A DNA stretch of 64,000 nt from CAKSQF01 sp963628435 (GCA_963628435.1 CAVGEY010000002.1:1-64000), one strand, 5' to 3'; counted from the stretch's first letter, positions 1-9,223 are shown. A program made the numbers and translations. Notes: generated by a model from the sequence alone, not told the origin.

Positions 1-1556
1 GGAGCAGCCTCGGCGGGTGCCTCTTCGGGCTTCTTCGCCTTCTTTTCGGAGTCCAGGGGTTTCATTGTCGGGAACAGTATAACGTCGCGAATCGAGTCTG
101 CGCCTGTAAGAAGCATTACGCAGCGGTCGATACCCATACCCATGCCGCCCGTGGGAGGCATACCGTATTCAAGTGCGGTGAGAAAATCTTCATCAAGCAT
201 TTCGGTTTCGTCATCGCCGCGCTGACGCTGTTCCGCCTGCTTTACAAAACGTTCGCGCTGATCGAGAGGATCATTCAGTTCGGAATAGGCGTTTGCCATT
301 TCACAGCGGCAGACAAACAGCTCGAAGCGTTCGGTCAGTCGCGGATCTGCGGGGCTGCGTTTGGTAAGCGGAGAGACCTCAACCGGATACATTGTGATAA
401 ATGTAGGCTGAACGAGCTGCTCTTCGACTTTCTGATCGAAGCAGGCATAGAGTGCGTTGCCCCATGTCTTTTCGGCTGCCGGTGCGAGTTCGACACCCTT
501 TGACTTAGCGGCCTCAACCGCTTCCGCGTCATCGGTTATTGCGCCGAAATCGATTCCGACATATTCCTTAACCGCGTCTATCATGCTGAGTCTGCGCCAA
601 CCGGGTGTCAAATCGCAGGTTTCCCCGCGCCAATTCAGGGTATAGCCGCCGAGAATTTCTTTTGCGGCTCCCGAAAGGATACCTTCGGCGATATCCATCA
701 TATCATGAAAATCGGCGTAAGCCTGATAAAGTTCAACTGTCGTGAATTCGGGGTTATGCTTCGGATCCATACCTTCATTACGGAAAATTCTGCCGACTTC
801 GTAAACCCTGTCCATTCCGCCGACAATCAGTCTCTTAAGCGGCAGTTCGGTTGCAATACGCATATACATATCGATATCGAGCGTATTATGATGGGTAAGG
901 AAAGGACGCGCGGCGGCACCGCCCGCAATGGTATTGAGCACAGGAGTTTCGACTTCGGTATAATCAAGATTATCAAGATAGTTACGCAGATATTTGATAA
1001 ACTGCGAGCGTATGATAAAATTGCGTTTTACCTCGGGGTTTACGATCAAATCAACATAACGCTGACGGTAACGCAGATCCTGATCTTTCAGTCCGTGGAA
1101 TTTTTCGGGAAGCGGCAGGAGCGATTTCGAGAGGAGAATCATCGATGTGACATGTACCGAAACTTCTCCCGTTTTTGTTTTGAAAAGATAACCCTCAAAT
1201 CCGACGATATCGCCTATATCCCATTTTTTGAATCCGCCGTTATATAGCTCATCTCCGAGCGCGTCACGTGTTACGTATATCTGAATTTCACCCTGTTTAT
1301 CGGCGACATGAGCGAAAGACGCTTTGCCCATTATACGGCGGCTCATCATTCTGCCCGCCATAGACACGGTTTTCGGCGTTTCGCCCTCGACGGGATCGGT
1401 AAAATCTCTTTTCACATCGGCGCTGTATGCGTTTACATTATATTTAGTGATAAGAAAGGGATCGTTTCCGCTTTCTTTCATGCCGAAAAGTTTCTCACGT
1501 CTTACCGCAAGCTCGGAACCTGTTCCCTGCTCGGATAAAGTCTGATTATCTGCCAT
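1..1556 (-). CDS. lysS: Lysyl-tRNA synthetase, class II (3' end cut by window edge)
   Basis: Charges tRNA-Lys with lysine in the cytoplasm. The reading frame is open from the ATG at 1554-1556 to the window edge, giving at least 518 residues. An N-terminal OB-fold anticodon-binding domain comes first (GRMMSRRIMGKASF, then GEIQIYV). The class II core follows with motif 2 (GRIFRNEGMDPKHNPEFT) and motif 3 near the left edge (GGMGIGIDRCVMLLT). A charged tail rich in Lys, Glu and Ala (KKAKKPEEAPAEA) runs off the window and is longer than in most LysRS proteins. It follows greA after 29 bases, an order common in Clostridia, and is probably co-transcribed with it. The true C-terminus is not visible. 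Confidence 0.97.
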   Translation of the reverse strand, partial: MADNQTLSEQGTGSELAVRREKLFGMKESGNDPFLITKYNVNAYSADVKRDFTDPVEGETPKTVSMAGRMMSRRIMGKASFAHVADKQGEIQIYVTRDALGDELYNGGFKKWDIGDIVGFEGYLFKTKTGEVSVHVTSMILLSKSLLPLPEKFHGLKDQDLRYRQRYVDLIVNPEVKRNFIIRSQFIKYLRNYLDNLDYTEVETPVLNTIAGGAAARPFLTHHNTLDIDMYMRIATELPLKRLIVGGMDRVYEVGRIFRNEGMDPKHNPEFTTVELYQAYADFHDMMDIAEGILSGAAKEILGGYTLNWRGETCDLTPGWRRLSMIDAVKEYVGIDFGAITDDAEAVEAAKSKGVELAPAAEKTWGNALYACFDQKVEEQLVQPTFITMYPVEVSPLTKRSPADPRLTERFELFVCRCEMANAYSELNDPLDQRERFVKQAEQRQRGDDETEMLDEDFLTALEYGMPPTGGMGMGIDRCVMLLTGADSIRDVILFPTMKPLDSEKKAKKPEEAPAEAA

Positions 1557-1585
1557 TTTGCAAACATCCTTTCTGCTTTAATAAA

Positions 1586-2065
1586 TCAGTCCTGTGTTCT
1601 TTCGATACTGAGAATTTTGACATTGGCATGTCCTGCGGGAGTATCGACTACAACGGTTTCGCCCGCCTTATGTCCGATAATCGCCTTTCCTATCGGCGAC
1701 TGGTCGGAAATTTTATTCTGAAGCGGAGCGGCCTCGGTTGAGCCGACTATCGTATATACGACTTCTTCGTTCCACTTTTCGTTGAAAATGCGGACGGTTG
1801 TGCCGACATTGACAACATCGGTACGAATCTGATCTTCAGAAATTATAACGGCGGTTTTGAGCATTTCCTCAAGTTCGCTGATTCTCGATTCGACTTTCGC
1901 CTGCTCGTCCTTTGCTTCGTCATATTCGCTGTTTTCGGAAAGGTCGCCGAATCCTCTTGCGATTCTCAGTGCTTCTTTTACCTCGATACGTTTTGTGTTT
2001 TTCAGGTAATCAAGTTCGGCCGTTAATTTTTCAAGTCCCTCTTTTGTTACCGTAATCTGTGCCAT
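1586..2065 (-). CDS. greA: Transcription elongation factor GreA
   Basis: Rescues backtracked RNA polymerase by stimulating transcript cleavage. At 159 residues it has the usual GreA length. The N-terminal coiled coil carries the conserved acidic tip (GDLSENSEYDEAKDEQ, residues about 39-54), and the C-terminal FKBP-like domain contains the typical SPIGKAIIGHKAGETV stretch. A GGAGGAAT-type ribosome site lies just upstream of the ATG. It sits between the S41 protease gene (32 bases upstream) and lysS (29 bases downstream) on the same strand, so read-through from the division operon is likely. Confidence 0.97.
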   Translation of the reverse strand: MAQITVTKEGLEKLTAELDYLKNTKRIEVKEALRIARGFGDLSENSEYDEAKDEQAKVESRISELEEMLKTAVIISEDQIRTDVVNVGTTVRIFNEKWNEEVVYTIVGSTEAAPLQNKISDQSPIGKAIIGHKAGETVVVDTPAGHANVKILSIERTQD

Positions 2066-2097
2066 CTGTCTATTCCTCCAGTAAAATTTATAAAAAA

Positions 2098-3399
2098 TTA
2101 TTTATTTTCAAGCAGTGCGGAAATTGCCGCCTGCAGTTGATTGTCATCATTTTCGTCGATAAGCAGCTTGTTGGTCTCGTTTAGTTTATCGCAAGCCTCG
2201 ACCGTTACATCGGGATAAATGCCGATACCGTGATAGCTCTCTCCCTTAGGAGGAGTAAACACTCTTGTCGTGATTTTGAAGGCTCCGCCGTTCGGAAGCG
2301 GGAAGATTGTCTGCATACAGCCTTTGCCGTAGCTCTTTGTACCGACGATTACGGCTTTGTCGTAATCGCGCAGGCATGATGTGAACAGTTCGGCAGCCGA
2401 TGCCGACGATCCGTTTATGAGAATCGCCATCGGAAGATCGACCGTATGTTCGGAATCGCTTTCGCGCGTCGTTACCTCGCCGTCTTTGGAGATTATTCTG
2501 ATAAGAGTCGAATCTTTCGGAAGAATATACGAAAGCACCGAAAGCACGCTTTCAAGGCTTCCTCCGGGATTGCCGCGCAAATCGAAAACTATTTCGGTGG
2601 CGCCGTCGTTTACCGCCGATTCGATCGCCGCCTCAAACTGAACGGGCGTCATTTCGTCAAACTGAGTGATTGTGATTATCGCCGTTCTGTTATTCTGCGA
2701 CAATTTATAGATTACCGATACGCCCTCGACCGCCGCCCTTTCAACGGTAATTTCTTTCTCGATGTCGTCGCGGAGAACGGTCAGGCTTACGGTAGTTCCG
2801 CTCTCGCCTTTGACGGCGTCGATTGCGGCACTGTAACCGAGTTCGGCGACGGTTTTTCCGTCAACCGCCGTGATATAATCACCTTTTTTTATACCCGCCT
2901 TTTCGGCAGGCGAACCCGAAATCGGCAGGAGCACGACAATCGCCGACTCATCGGCGCTGTATGTCGCGAGAATTCCTATTCCGACGAAATTGCCGCTCAT
3001 ACTTTCGGTATGTTCGGCATATTCCTCCGGGCTCATATATTCGGTATATGCATCGTTCAGCGATTCGGCGTATGAGCGGTAAGCGGCATCATCGCCGTCC
3101 GACACCTGCCAATCCGAATCGTCGCCGTAGAAATATTCACCGACAATGCTCTTCATATATTCGAGGGTTTCGTCGGTCGTCTCTTTCTGCGAATAGCTTT
3201 CGGCAAGTTTTGCGATTTCGCTTCGGTGCGCGTTCTGCATGACATTGTAGGTTGTCATGAAGGTTACAAGGCAGGACAGCAGGACAGCGCTCGCCGATAT
3301 GGCTATTCGCCCGAATTTTTTGCCGAACAGTCTTTTCTTTTCTTCTTTTTTTACTTCTTTCGTTTCTTTTATTTCTATTTCGCTGTTTTCGTTATCCAT
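2098..3399 (-). CDS. S41 family C-terminal processing protease (CtpA/CtpB type)
   Basis: A membrane-anchored serine protease expected to cut exported proteins near their C-termini outside the cell. A short Lys/Glu-rich cytoplasmic start is followed by one transmembrane segment (IAISASAVLLSCLVTFMTTY, about residues 31-50), a PDZ domain (GIGILATY to about residue 220) and the S41 peptidase core. The catalytic Ser lies in NGSSASAAELF and the Lys in GTKSYGKG, the Ser-Lys dyad of the family. It lies 65 bases after the M23 hydrolase gene, in the usual Clostridial order ftsE-ftsX-hydrolase-ctp, which suggests that it trims or controls the neighbouring wall hydrolase. That role is inference. Confidence 0.93.
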   Translation of the reverse strand: MDNENSEIEIKETKEVKKEEKKRLFGKKFGRIAISASAVLLSCLVTFMTTYNVMQNAHRSEIAKLAESYSQKETTDETLEYMKSIVGEYFYGDDSDWQVSDGDDAAYRSYAESLNDAYTEYMSPEEYAEHTESMSGNFVGIGILATYSADESAIVVLLPISGSPAEKAGIKKGDYITAVDGKTVAELGYSAAIDAVKGESGTTVSLTVLRDDIEKEITVERAAVEGVSVIYKLSQNNRTAIITITQFDEMTPVQFEAAIESAVNDGATEIVFDLRGNPGGSLESVLSVLSYILPKDSTLIRIISKDGEVTTRESDSEHTVDLPMAILINGSSASAAELFTSCLRDYDKAVIVGTKSYGKGCMQTIFPLPNGGAFKITTRVFTPPKGESYHGIGIYPDVTVEACDKLNETNKLLIDENDDNQLQAAISALLENK

Positions 3400-3464
3400 A
3401 AAGAAGAGTCCTCTTCTCTAAAAACAACGAACGGGACGGATGTCCCGATGTTGCTTTCGATATT

Positions 3465-4919
3465 TTATTTTTTTGACGGCAGAGTGACGTATTTCAGCGG
3501 ATCGTATGCCGTCCATGAATTGTTTTCTCTGAATCTGATTTCGAAATGGCAGCAGTTTCCGGTGGCGTTGCCCGTGCTTCCGACTTTGGCGACTTCCTCA
3601 CCCTGAAGCACATACTCGCCGACCTTGACGAGAATTTTACTTGCGTGTGCGTAGCGCGTCTGCGTTCCGTCATCATGAAGAATAACCACAAGATTGCCGT
3701 ATGCCGAGCTGTATTCGGCGGTGATTACCGTACCCGAACGTGATGCGTAAATCGATGATCCGTATTTTACGCAGATGTCGATTCCCTTATGGTTTGAGGT
3801 AATCATATTGCCGTCTTTTCCGCGGTATGTACGCCATCCGAAATCGGAGGTAAGCATCCCGGCTTTATAAACCGGTATTGCAATCGGCGTTATATATTCG
3901 TATCCGTCCTCATAATACTCGCTTCCCTTTTGAAGCTCGCCCGATTCCATCATTTCTTTTATCGTCGGAAGAACGTTGAACTCTTTATATTCTTTGGTGA
4001 GTTTATAATCCTGCTCATGGCTCTTATCCGATTGCTCGGTATAAGCCTCTATCGCCGATTCGACTTTACTGTCGAGTTTCAACTGCTCGTTCTCTATCTG
4101 TCTGATATAGCCGATATATCCGTCTATATCGTTTTCGAGATCGGCAACATATTTAAGGCTTTCATCGATTTTTTCATCGAGATCGCTCTTTTTCAGAAGA
4201 AGAACATCTTCGACTTTCTGTTTATCCGCCTGATACCCTTCAAGAACGCTTCTTTCGGAGACAAGAACTTCGGTCTGCCCTTCAAGCTCGTTCATAAGCG
4301 AGTTGTCATACGCGAGTATATCGCTCATTCGTTCAATCGACACGAGCATGTCGGTAAGCGAATCGGATTTCAGCACGATTTCGAGAACACTCGGTGTTCC
4401 CTCCTCGTACGACTGACGCAGACGCTCGGTGAAAATATCGTATTTTTCCTTATATTTATTGTTCAACAGATCGATTTCGCTCTGTTTTTCGGCAATCAGC
4501 TTATCATACTGTCCGATTATTTCGTCATAAGAGGAGATTTCCTCTTCTATCGTTTCAACCTGCTCATCAAGAAGAGTTTTCGCTTCGAGTTTTGTCGAAA
4601 TATCGGCTTTTGCGGCATCGATCTTCGCGTTAAGTTCGGTTTTCTTCTTTTCGAGCTCGTTCAGCTGTTTATAAATATCCTCGATTTCCGACAGAATCTG
4701 CTGTGCGTCTTTGCCGGACGAGTCGTATGTTTCTTCCGCTGCGTTCTCGGATGCCGATGCGGTCAAGCCGAGCAGGCAGATCGGAAGAAATGCGACAAAC
4801 GAAAACAGAAGCACCGAAAAGGCAAGCACCCAAAATTTACATTTGCCGCCGTTACGTGCTGCCGAATTTTCGTCATCGGAATATTCATTTATCATTTTTA
4901 TGTCTATACCGGTTTTCAC
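3465..4919 (-). CDS. Coiled-coil M23/LytM-domain murein hydrolase or activator (EnvC-like)
   Basis: A wall-splitting enzyme or activator likely controlled by FtsEX. The GTG at 4917-4919 is chosen as the start because AAAAGGAAC lies about 7 bases upstream; this gives 484 residues and leaves 37 bases after ftsX. A transmembrane or signal segment (FWVLAFSVLLFSFVAFLPICLL) is followed by about 250 residues of Glu/Lys/Leu-rich coiled coil and a C-terminal LytM domain. Zinc ligands His377 and Asp381 (HKGID) and His458 are present, as is the YAH His425. The first His of the usual HxH motif is replaced by Cys (C456-C-H458), so activity may be altered or lost, as in EnvC. The S41 protease gene follows. 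Confidence 0.9.
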   Translation of the reverse strand: MKTGIDIKMINEYSDDENSAARNGGKCKFWVLAFSVLLFSFVAFLPICLLGLTASASENAAEETYDSSGKDAQQILSEIEDIYKQLNELEKKKTELNAKIDAAKADISTKLEAKTLLDEQVETIEEEISSYDEIIGQYDKLIAEKQSEIDLLNNKYKEKYDIFTERLRQSYEEGTPSVLEIVLKSDSLTDMLVSIERMSDILAYDNSLMNELEGQTEVLVSERSVLEGYQADKQKVEDVLLLKKSDLDEKIDESLKYVADLENDIDGYIGYIRQIENEQLKLDSKVESAIEAYTEQSDKSHEQDYKLTKEYKEFNVLPTIKEMMESGELQKGSEYYEDGYEYITPIAIPVYKAGMLTSDFGWRTYRGKDGNMITSNHKGIDICVKYGSSIYASRSGTVITAEYSSAYGNLVVILHDDGTQTRYAHASKILVKVGEYVLQGEEVAKVGSTGNATGNCCHFEIRFRENNSWTAYDPLKYVTLPSKK

Positions 4920-4956
4920 TTTTTTTGTTCCTTTTCTTGCCGCGTGCGGCAAACTC

Positions 4957-5904
4957 TCAGTTTTCTTTAAGATACTTCGAAAGTGATATAAGGCTTCCGG
5001 CAACACCGGCGAAAAGTCCGATGCAGAGGAATGCGAGAATCATAAGCAGAGCATATCTTCCGAACGGCAGCACAGAGAAAATGCGGTAATGTTCGGTTAT
5101 AAAATCGGCGACTCTGCTGTATACGAGCCATTCGGTAAAGAATGCGCCGACCGCCGCCACCAATCCCATGAAGAGCCCCTCAACTATAAACGGTGCGGTA
5201 ATAAAGGCGTTGGTCGCGCCGACATACCGCATAATCGAGATTTCCTTTCTTCTCGAAAAAACGGCAAGTCTTATTGTATTTATTATGATAAAGAGAGATA
5301 CGACGAAAAGAATCAGCATAAAGCCGACAAAAATCTGTGTGATTCCCTCTTTTATGCTCTGCATTGCGGTGGCTATTTCCGAATGAGATCTTACCTTTTC
5401 GACCGGCATTACGGTTGTTCCGTCACGCGAAATCTCTACATGATAGAGATTATATTCTATCGTCGAAAGATTGTTTTCATCGGTATATGTTATCACAAAT
5501 GAAGCTCTGTAAGGATTATCTCCCTCTTTAAGACTTTCGAAAAGTCCGGGATAATCATCGAATTTCGCTCTTTCCGATTCGAGTGCGTCCTCTTTCGAGA
5601 TATATTCGACATCGTTAATCAGTCCGTCGGTACGCATTGTGAGTATCTGCTCGCGAATCTGCGTGATTTCGTCATCGCTGCAATCCGACGATACAAACGC
5701 GGCGATTTCGTTGAGTCTTGACAGATCGGCAAGATTGTAGTTTATATTCGTTATAAGGAGTGCGAATGTTCCGAGGACAACAAGACAGCTGGCGAGCACG
5801 AGAATCGACGCTATTGACATAACGCTGTTGCGGAACAGGCTTGTAAGACTCTGAGAGAGCGTATATGTAAGGCTTATTTTATTCAGGTTCTGATTTTTTT
5901 TCAT
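4957..5904 (-). CDS. ftsX: Cell division protein FtsX
   Basis: The membrane half of the FtsEX complex, which passes ATP-driven conformational changes to wall hydrolases at the septum. The start is set at the ATG at 5902-5904 because GGGGGGAGAAAAGGAT lies directly upstream; this gives 315 residues and leaves 25 bases after ftsE. The N-terminus (KISLTYTLSQSLTSLFRNSV) leads into the first membrane segment. An extracellular domain of about 100 residues follows (EDALESERAKFDDYPGLF), then three membrane segments with the conserved RRKEISIMRYVGAT loop. Gene order ftsE-ftsX-hydrolase-ctp supports the assignment. Confidence 0.96.
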   Translation of the reverse strand: MKKNQNLNKISLTYTLSQSLTSLFRNSVMSIASILVLASCLVVLGTFALLITNINYNLADLSRLNEIAAFVSSDCSDDEITQIREQILTMRTDGLINDVEYISKEDALESERAKFDDYPGLFESLKEGDNPYRASFVITYTDENNLSTIEYNLYHVEISRDGTTVMPVEKVRSHSEIATAMQSIKEGITQIFVGFMLILFVVSLFIIINTIRLAVFSRRKEISIMRYVGATNAFITAPFIVEGLFMGLVAAVGAFFTEWLVYSRVADFITEHYRIFSVLPFGRYALLMILAFLCIGLFAGVAGSLISLSKYLKEN

Positions 5905-5929
5905 ACCGAGATCCTTTTCTCCCCCCGTC

Positions 5930-6670
5930 TTAATTTTCGGAGTTTTCATCGTTGCCGTCCGTCTGGCCGTCTTTCCGATTTTCACCGTCGGCCGCGAACA
6001 TTCCGCCGATTCTGTCATCGGCTATATTTCCGTCTTTGATAGTGATAACGCGCTGGCAGAAATAGTCGACAAGATGCCGTTCGTGTGTTACGACAATGAC
6101 CGTTTTACCGCGCTTCTGCTGAATATGAATAAGAAGCGACATTATCTCATAGCTGAGTTTCGGATCGATATTGCCTGTGGGTTCGTCGGCGATTATTACA
6201 TCCGGGCCGTTGACAAGCGCTCTTGCGAGAGCGACTCTCTGCTGTTCTCCGCCCGAAAGTTCTGACGGCAGGCATTTTACCTTATCGAAAAGTCCGACTA
6301 TTTTAAGAGTTGCCTCGACTTTTTTCGGAATATTGCCGGCCGGTTCTCCGACCGCTCTGAGAGCAAACGCGACATTTTCGTAGACGGTTTTATCGGGAAA
6401 AAGTCTGAAATCCTGAAAAACAACTCCGAGTTTGCGGCGGTAATAAGGTACATCCCGCTTTTTCATCTTCGAAAGATCTATTCCGTCGACGGTTATGCTG
6501 CCGCTCGTTATATTTTCCTCTTTGAGCAGGAGCTTGAGCATCGTGGATTTTCCCGCTCCCGACTGTCCGACAATAAACACAAATTCGCCGTCATTTATTT
6601 TGAGATTGACATGATCGAGCGCCACCGTGCCGTTGCCGTATATTTTTGTTACATCATTAAATTCTATCAT
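5930..6670 (-). CDS. ftsE: Cell division ATP-binding protein FtsE
   Basis: The ABC ATPase partner of FtsX. It has Walker A GQSGAGKST (about residues 36-44), the FtsE-typical Q-loop region VVFQDFRLFPDKTVYENVAF, signature LSGGEQQRVALARAL, Walker B VIIADEPTGN and the switch His in VVTHERH. At 246 residues it is about 20 longer than a minimal FtsE because of an Asp/Asn/Gly-rich tail after IKDGNIADDRIGG. It is the first gene of the minus-strand run that continues through ftsX, the M23 hydrolase, the S41 protease, greA and lysS. No clear promoter was seen in the 97 bases upstream. Confidence 0.96.
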   Translation of the reverse strand: MIEFNDVTKIYGNGTVALDHVNLKINDGEFVFIVGQSGAGKSTMLKLLLKEENITSGSITVDGIDLSKMKKRDVPYYRRKLGVVFQDFRLFPDKTVYENVAFALRAVGEPAGNIPKKVEATLKIVGLFDKVKCLPSELSGGEQQRVALARALVNGPDVIIADEPTGNIDPKLSYEIMSLLIHIQQKRGKTVIVVTHERHLVDYFCQRVITIKDGNIADDRIGGMFAADGENRKDGQTDGNDENSEN

Positions 6671-6713
6671 TCACCGATACCCCGTCATCAGCATTATTTC
6701 GGATATACAAGAG

Positions 6714-6747
6714 CATAGCTTGTGAGGCAAAAGCCGCACAAGCTATG
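6714..6747 (-). terminator. Hairpin between the PucR-type regulator and ftsE
   Basis: The arms CATAGCTTGTG (6714-6724) and CACAAGCTATG (6737-6747) pair perfectly over 11 bp, with an inner GGC/GCC pair around a four-base AAAA loop. No strong T-run follows on either strand. It could be a weak terminator of the regulator gene or a protein-binding inverted repeat upstream of ftsE. Confidence 0.5.
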
Positions 6748-6767
6748 TCGGAATTACCGTAAGGTGA

Positions 6768-7853
6768 TTAATATTTAGCGGATTTGGACGAAAGGTATTT
6801 CTTTACCATAAGTGCGACTTTGAATGTTATGGCATGTTCGAATTCGCGCAGATCAAGTCCCGTCAGCTTGCGGATTTTCTCGAGTCTGTATACGAGTGTG
6901 TTTCTGTGCACGAACAGTTTACGCGAGGTTTCGGACACATTGAGGTTGTTCTCGAAAAATGCCTGAATCGTAAGAAGCGTTTCACGATCGAGAGATTCAA
7001 GCGGGCCTTTCTTGAAAACTTCCTGCAGGAACATTTCGCAAAGGCTGGTGGGAAGCTGATAAATAAGTCTTCCTATGCCGAGATTGTCATAGCTTATGAT
7101 ATCTTTTTCGGTATCGAATACCTTTCCGACATCAAGCGCCACCTGTGCCTCTTTATAAGAACGCGAAAGATCCTTGATATTGTCGACAACCGTGCCTATG
7201 CCGATTGCGACTTTCGAATAGAATTCGGTCGAGATTGTATCGGCGATTGAGCGGGCCATCTTTTCGACTTCGTGCATATCGATATTCGGTTTTACTTCTT
7301 TTACGAGTACCGAATCCTGCTCGCCTACGCTGATGACATATTCCTTATTCTTTCCGGGGAACATATTCTGAAGAACTTCATAGGGAATTATATCGTTCTT
7401 TCCGGTGAATTTGATAAGAAATACCACTCTCGAGACATCATTGGAGAAATGAAGCTCTTTCGATTTGATGTATATATCGCTCGGAAGGATATTGTCAAGG
7501 ATTATGTTTTTGATAAAGGAGGACTTATCATGCTTTTCATCGTAAAGAACCTTGATATTACCGAGGCTGATTGCGAGAAGCATCGAAATTTTTTCGGCGG
7601 TCTTATCCTCGCCCTCCACAAAAACGGTATACTCGTTTTTGGCGGCCGCATTGAGCGGACGGTAGGTATAGCCGGCGATTGTCGCAACATCGGACGTATA
7701 TGTGAGTTCGTCACGTATTCCCTGACGGACTTCGCCTATTTTTCCGAGTTCGCTGCACGAAATTACGACTCCGGTTTCGTCGATAACACCGATAACGCGG
7801 TCAACCGCGTCTTTCATTTGATAAATGATTCCCTGAAACAATCTATTTGACAT
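6768..7853 (-). CDS. PucR/CdaR-type helix-turn-helix transcriptional regulator
   Basis: A DNA-binding regulator of 361 residues. The C-terminal domain (about residues 290-355) matches the PucR C-terminal helix-turn-helix: ETLLTIQAFFENNLNVSETS, then LFVHRNTLVYRLEKI and KLTGLDLREFEHAITFKVAL. The N-terminus (KDAVDRVIGVIDETGVVISC) resembles the sensor part of CdaR-type sugar-diacid regulators, and the middle resembles the GGDEF-like domain of that family (EKMARSIADTISTEFYSKVA). The effector is unknown and no carbohydrate transporter lies beside it, so its target may be distant. A promoter lies at 7952-7980. Confidence 0.85.
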   Translation of the reverse strand: MSNRLFQGIIYQMKDAVDRVIGVIDETGVVISCSELGKIGEVRQGIRDELTYTSDVATIAGYTYRPLNAAAKNEYTVFVEGEDKTAEKISMLLAISLGNIKVLYDEKHDKSSFIKNIILDNILPSDIYIKSKELHFSNDVSRVVFLIKFTGKNDIIPYEVLQNMFPGKNKEYVISVGEQDSVLVKEVKPNIDMHEVEKMARSIADTISTEFYSKVAIGIGTVVDNIKDLSRSYKEAQVALDVGKVFDTEKDIISYDNLGIGRLIYQLPTSLCEMFLQEVFKKGPLESLDRETLLTIQAFFENNLNVSETSRKLFVHRNTLVYRLEKIRKLTGLDLREFEHAITFKVALMVKKYLSSKSAKY

Positions 7854-7951
7854 AGAGCGTCCCCTTCCTGATGATTTTATAATATACGCACACCGGCGGT
7901 TTTCTTTCCCTTTAGGTCGTCGTCTGTACGCGATTGTGTATCTTGCCCATT

Positions 7952-7980
7952 ATTGTAACATAATTTTTATGAAATTTCAA
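7952..7980 (-). promoter_or_regulatory. Promoter of the PucR-type regulator
   Basis: On the minus strand -35 TTGAAA (7975-7980) and -10 TACAAT (7952-7957) are separated by 17 bases, about 100 bases upstream of the start codon. Confidence 0.7.
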
Positions 7981-8071
7981 TAGCAAATTTGATATTTTTT
8001 ATAAAAAACGTGATTTTTTTGTCGGTCTTTTCCGCATATTGGCAATACATACGGCAAGATTTGCCAAATCG

Positions 8072-8815
8072 TCAGTCAAATTCATACGAAAGCGCCGACA
8101 TTACATACAGAGATGCCGTTTCGGTGCGGAGGATTCGTCTGCCGAGTCCGGTGATTTCGGCGCCGCACTCTTTTGCGATCAGCAGTTCCCTCTCCGAAAA
8201 TCCGCCTTCCGGCCCGATAAAGAATGAAATCGACGGCTTTTCGATTTTTTCGCTTCCGAGTTTTTCGAGAGATGATTTAATCGGCTTTGTCCCGTCGCCC
8301 TCATAGCAGAAGAGAAAGAGATCCGACTTTGACGCGAGACGGGCCGCCTCCGTATAATCGGAGATTACATCCACCGTCGGAATGATACCGCGCCCGCACT
8401 GTCCCGCCGATTCGGCGGCTATTTTGCGCCAGCGCGCAAGTTTCTTTTCGGTTGTATCGCGCGTCAGCTTCGCAATGCTCCGTTCGCTTTCGACAAAGAC
8501 AATGCCGCAGACTCCGAGTTCAACCGATTTTTGTATTATATAATCGTTTTTTTCTCCCTTTGCGAGGCATTGAAAGAGTGTCGCACGAAAACCCGGCTCC
8601 GAACGGCTTGTGCTTATTTCATCGATTTTCGCGGTTACGCTTTCCCTGTCGATTTTTTCTATCGTGCAGGCATAATCGCTTCCCTCTTTGTCGCAGAGAG
8701 TGAGTTTATCTCCGACTGCCATACGCAGCGAAAGAGAAATATGTCTCGCATTCTCTCCGCAAAGTCTGATATATTCTCCGTTTATCTCCGATTTATCGAA
8801 ATAAAAACGCGGCAT
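8072..8815 (-). CDS. rsmE: 16S rRNA m3U1498 methyltransferase RsmE
   Basis: Methylates N3 of U1498 in 16S rRNA using S-adenosylmethionine. At 247 residues it has the normal length. An N-terminal PUA-like domain starts MPRFYFDKSEINGEYIRLCG. The SPOUT domain follows with KGEKNDYIIQKSVELGV, SERSIAKL, SAGQCGRGIIP, the SAM-binding knot FFIGPEGGFSERELLIAKE and LGRRILRTETA. These are the hallmark RsmE motifs. It is monocistronic, with a consensus promoter at 8896-8924. Confidence 0.97.
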   Translation of the reverse strand: MPRFYFDKSEINGEYIRLCGENARHISLSLRMAVGDKLTLCDKEGSDYACTIEKIDRESVTAKIDEISTSRSEPGFRATLFQCLAKGEKNDYIIQKSVELGVCGIVFVESERSIAKLTRDTTEKKLARWRKIAAESAGQCGRGIIPTVDVISDYTEAARLASKSDLFLFCYEGDGTKPIKSSLEKLGSEKIEKPSISFFIGPEGGFSERELLIAKECGAEITGLGRRILRTETASLYVMSALSYEFD

Positions 8816-8895
8816 TCAAACTCCAACTTGACCGATTTCGGTTTATTTCCGACTTAGCTTCGAACAGGTGTCGAATCATTTTTCGGTTTGTGTTT

Positions 8896-8924
8896 ATTAT
8901 ATATTTTTTTGTGCATTTTGTCAA
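8896..8924 (-). promoter_or_regulatory. Consensus promoter of rsmE
   Basis: On the minus strand TTGACA (8919-8924) and TATAAT (8896-8901) are separated by exactly 17 bases; both boxes are perfect sigma-70/SigA matches. Confidence 0.88.
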
Positions 8925-9146
8925 TGCGTTTTTTTGAAAAAAAGGCGTGATTTGACCGATTTTTTTACATATTTGTTCAAAAGACATCATCACAGACGCA
9001 TCAAATTGTGAGAATTAGGCATCGAGCTGTGTCAAAAATCTTTTTCGAATGTAGAAAATCCCGTCATTTTTTTATTTTTCCGACTTTCAATGTCGGCGAT
9101 ACAAAGTCGATTTTATCGGTTCGGATTAAAAAAAGCAAAAAAACTC
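8925..9146. other. Intergenic region between divergent rsmE and ppx-like genes
   Basis: The whole gap is 8816-9223 (408 bases). Apart from the rsmE promoter and the plus-strand promoter at 9147-9175 it is AT-rich with many T and A runs. I see no coding signal, RNA gene or convincing hairpin in it. Confidence 0.5.
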
Positions 9147-9175
9147 TTTACTGCAATTAAATTTTGTGATAAAAT
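9147..9175 (+). promoter_or_regulatory. Promoter of the Ppx/GppA-trmH operon
   Basis: TTTACT (9147-9152) and TAAAAT (9170-9175) are 17 bases apart, about 50 bases before the ATG at 9224. Confidence 0.7.
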
Positions 9176-9223
9176 CAAAAAAAGCGGCTGTGCGAAATCC
9201 GCATCGAAAGGTGTGAATCCTTT

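Noticed and set aside
3930..4970. Long plus-strand open frame (346 codons)
   Set aside because: Exactly antisense to the coiled-coil M23 gene; poor start context; the product is Phe/Ile/Arg-rich, as expected from a shadow.
8793..8993. 66-codon minus-strand open frame upstream of rsmE
   Set aside because: It contains the rsmE promoter and has AT-rich, non-coding composition.
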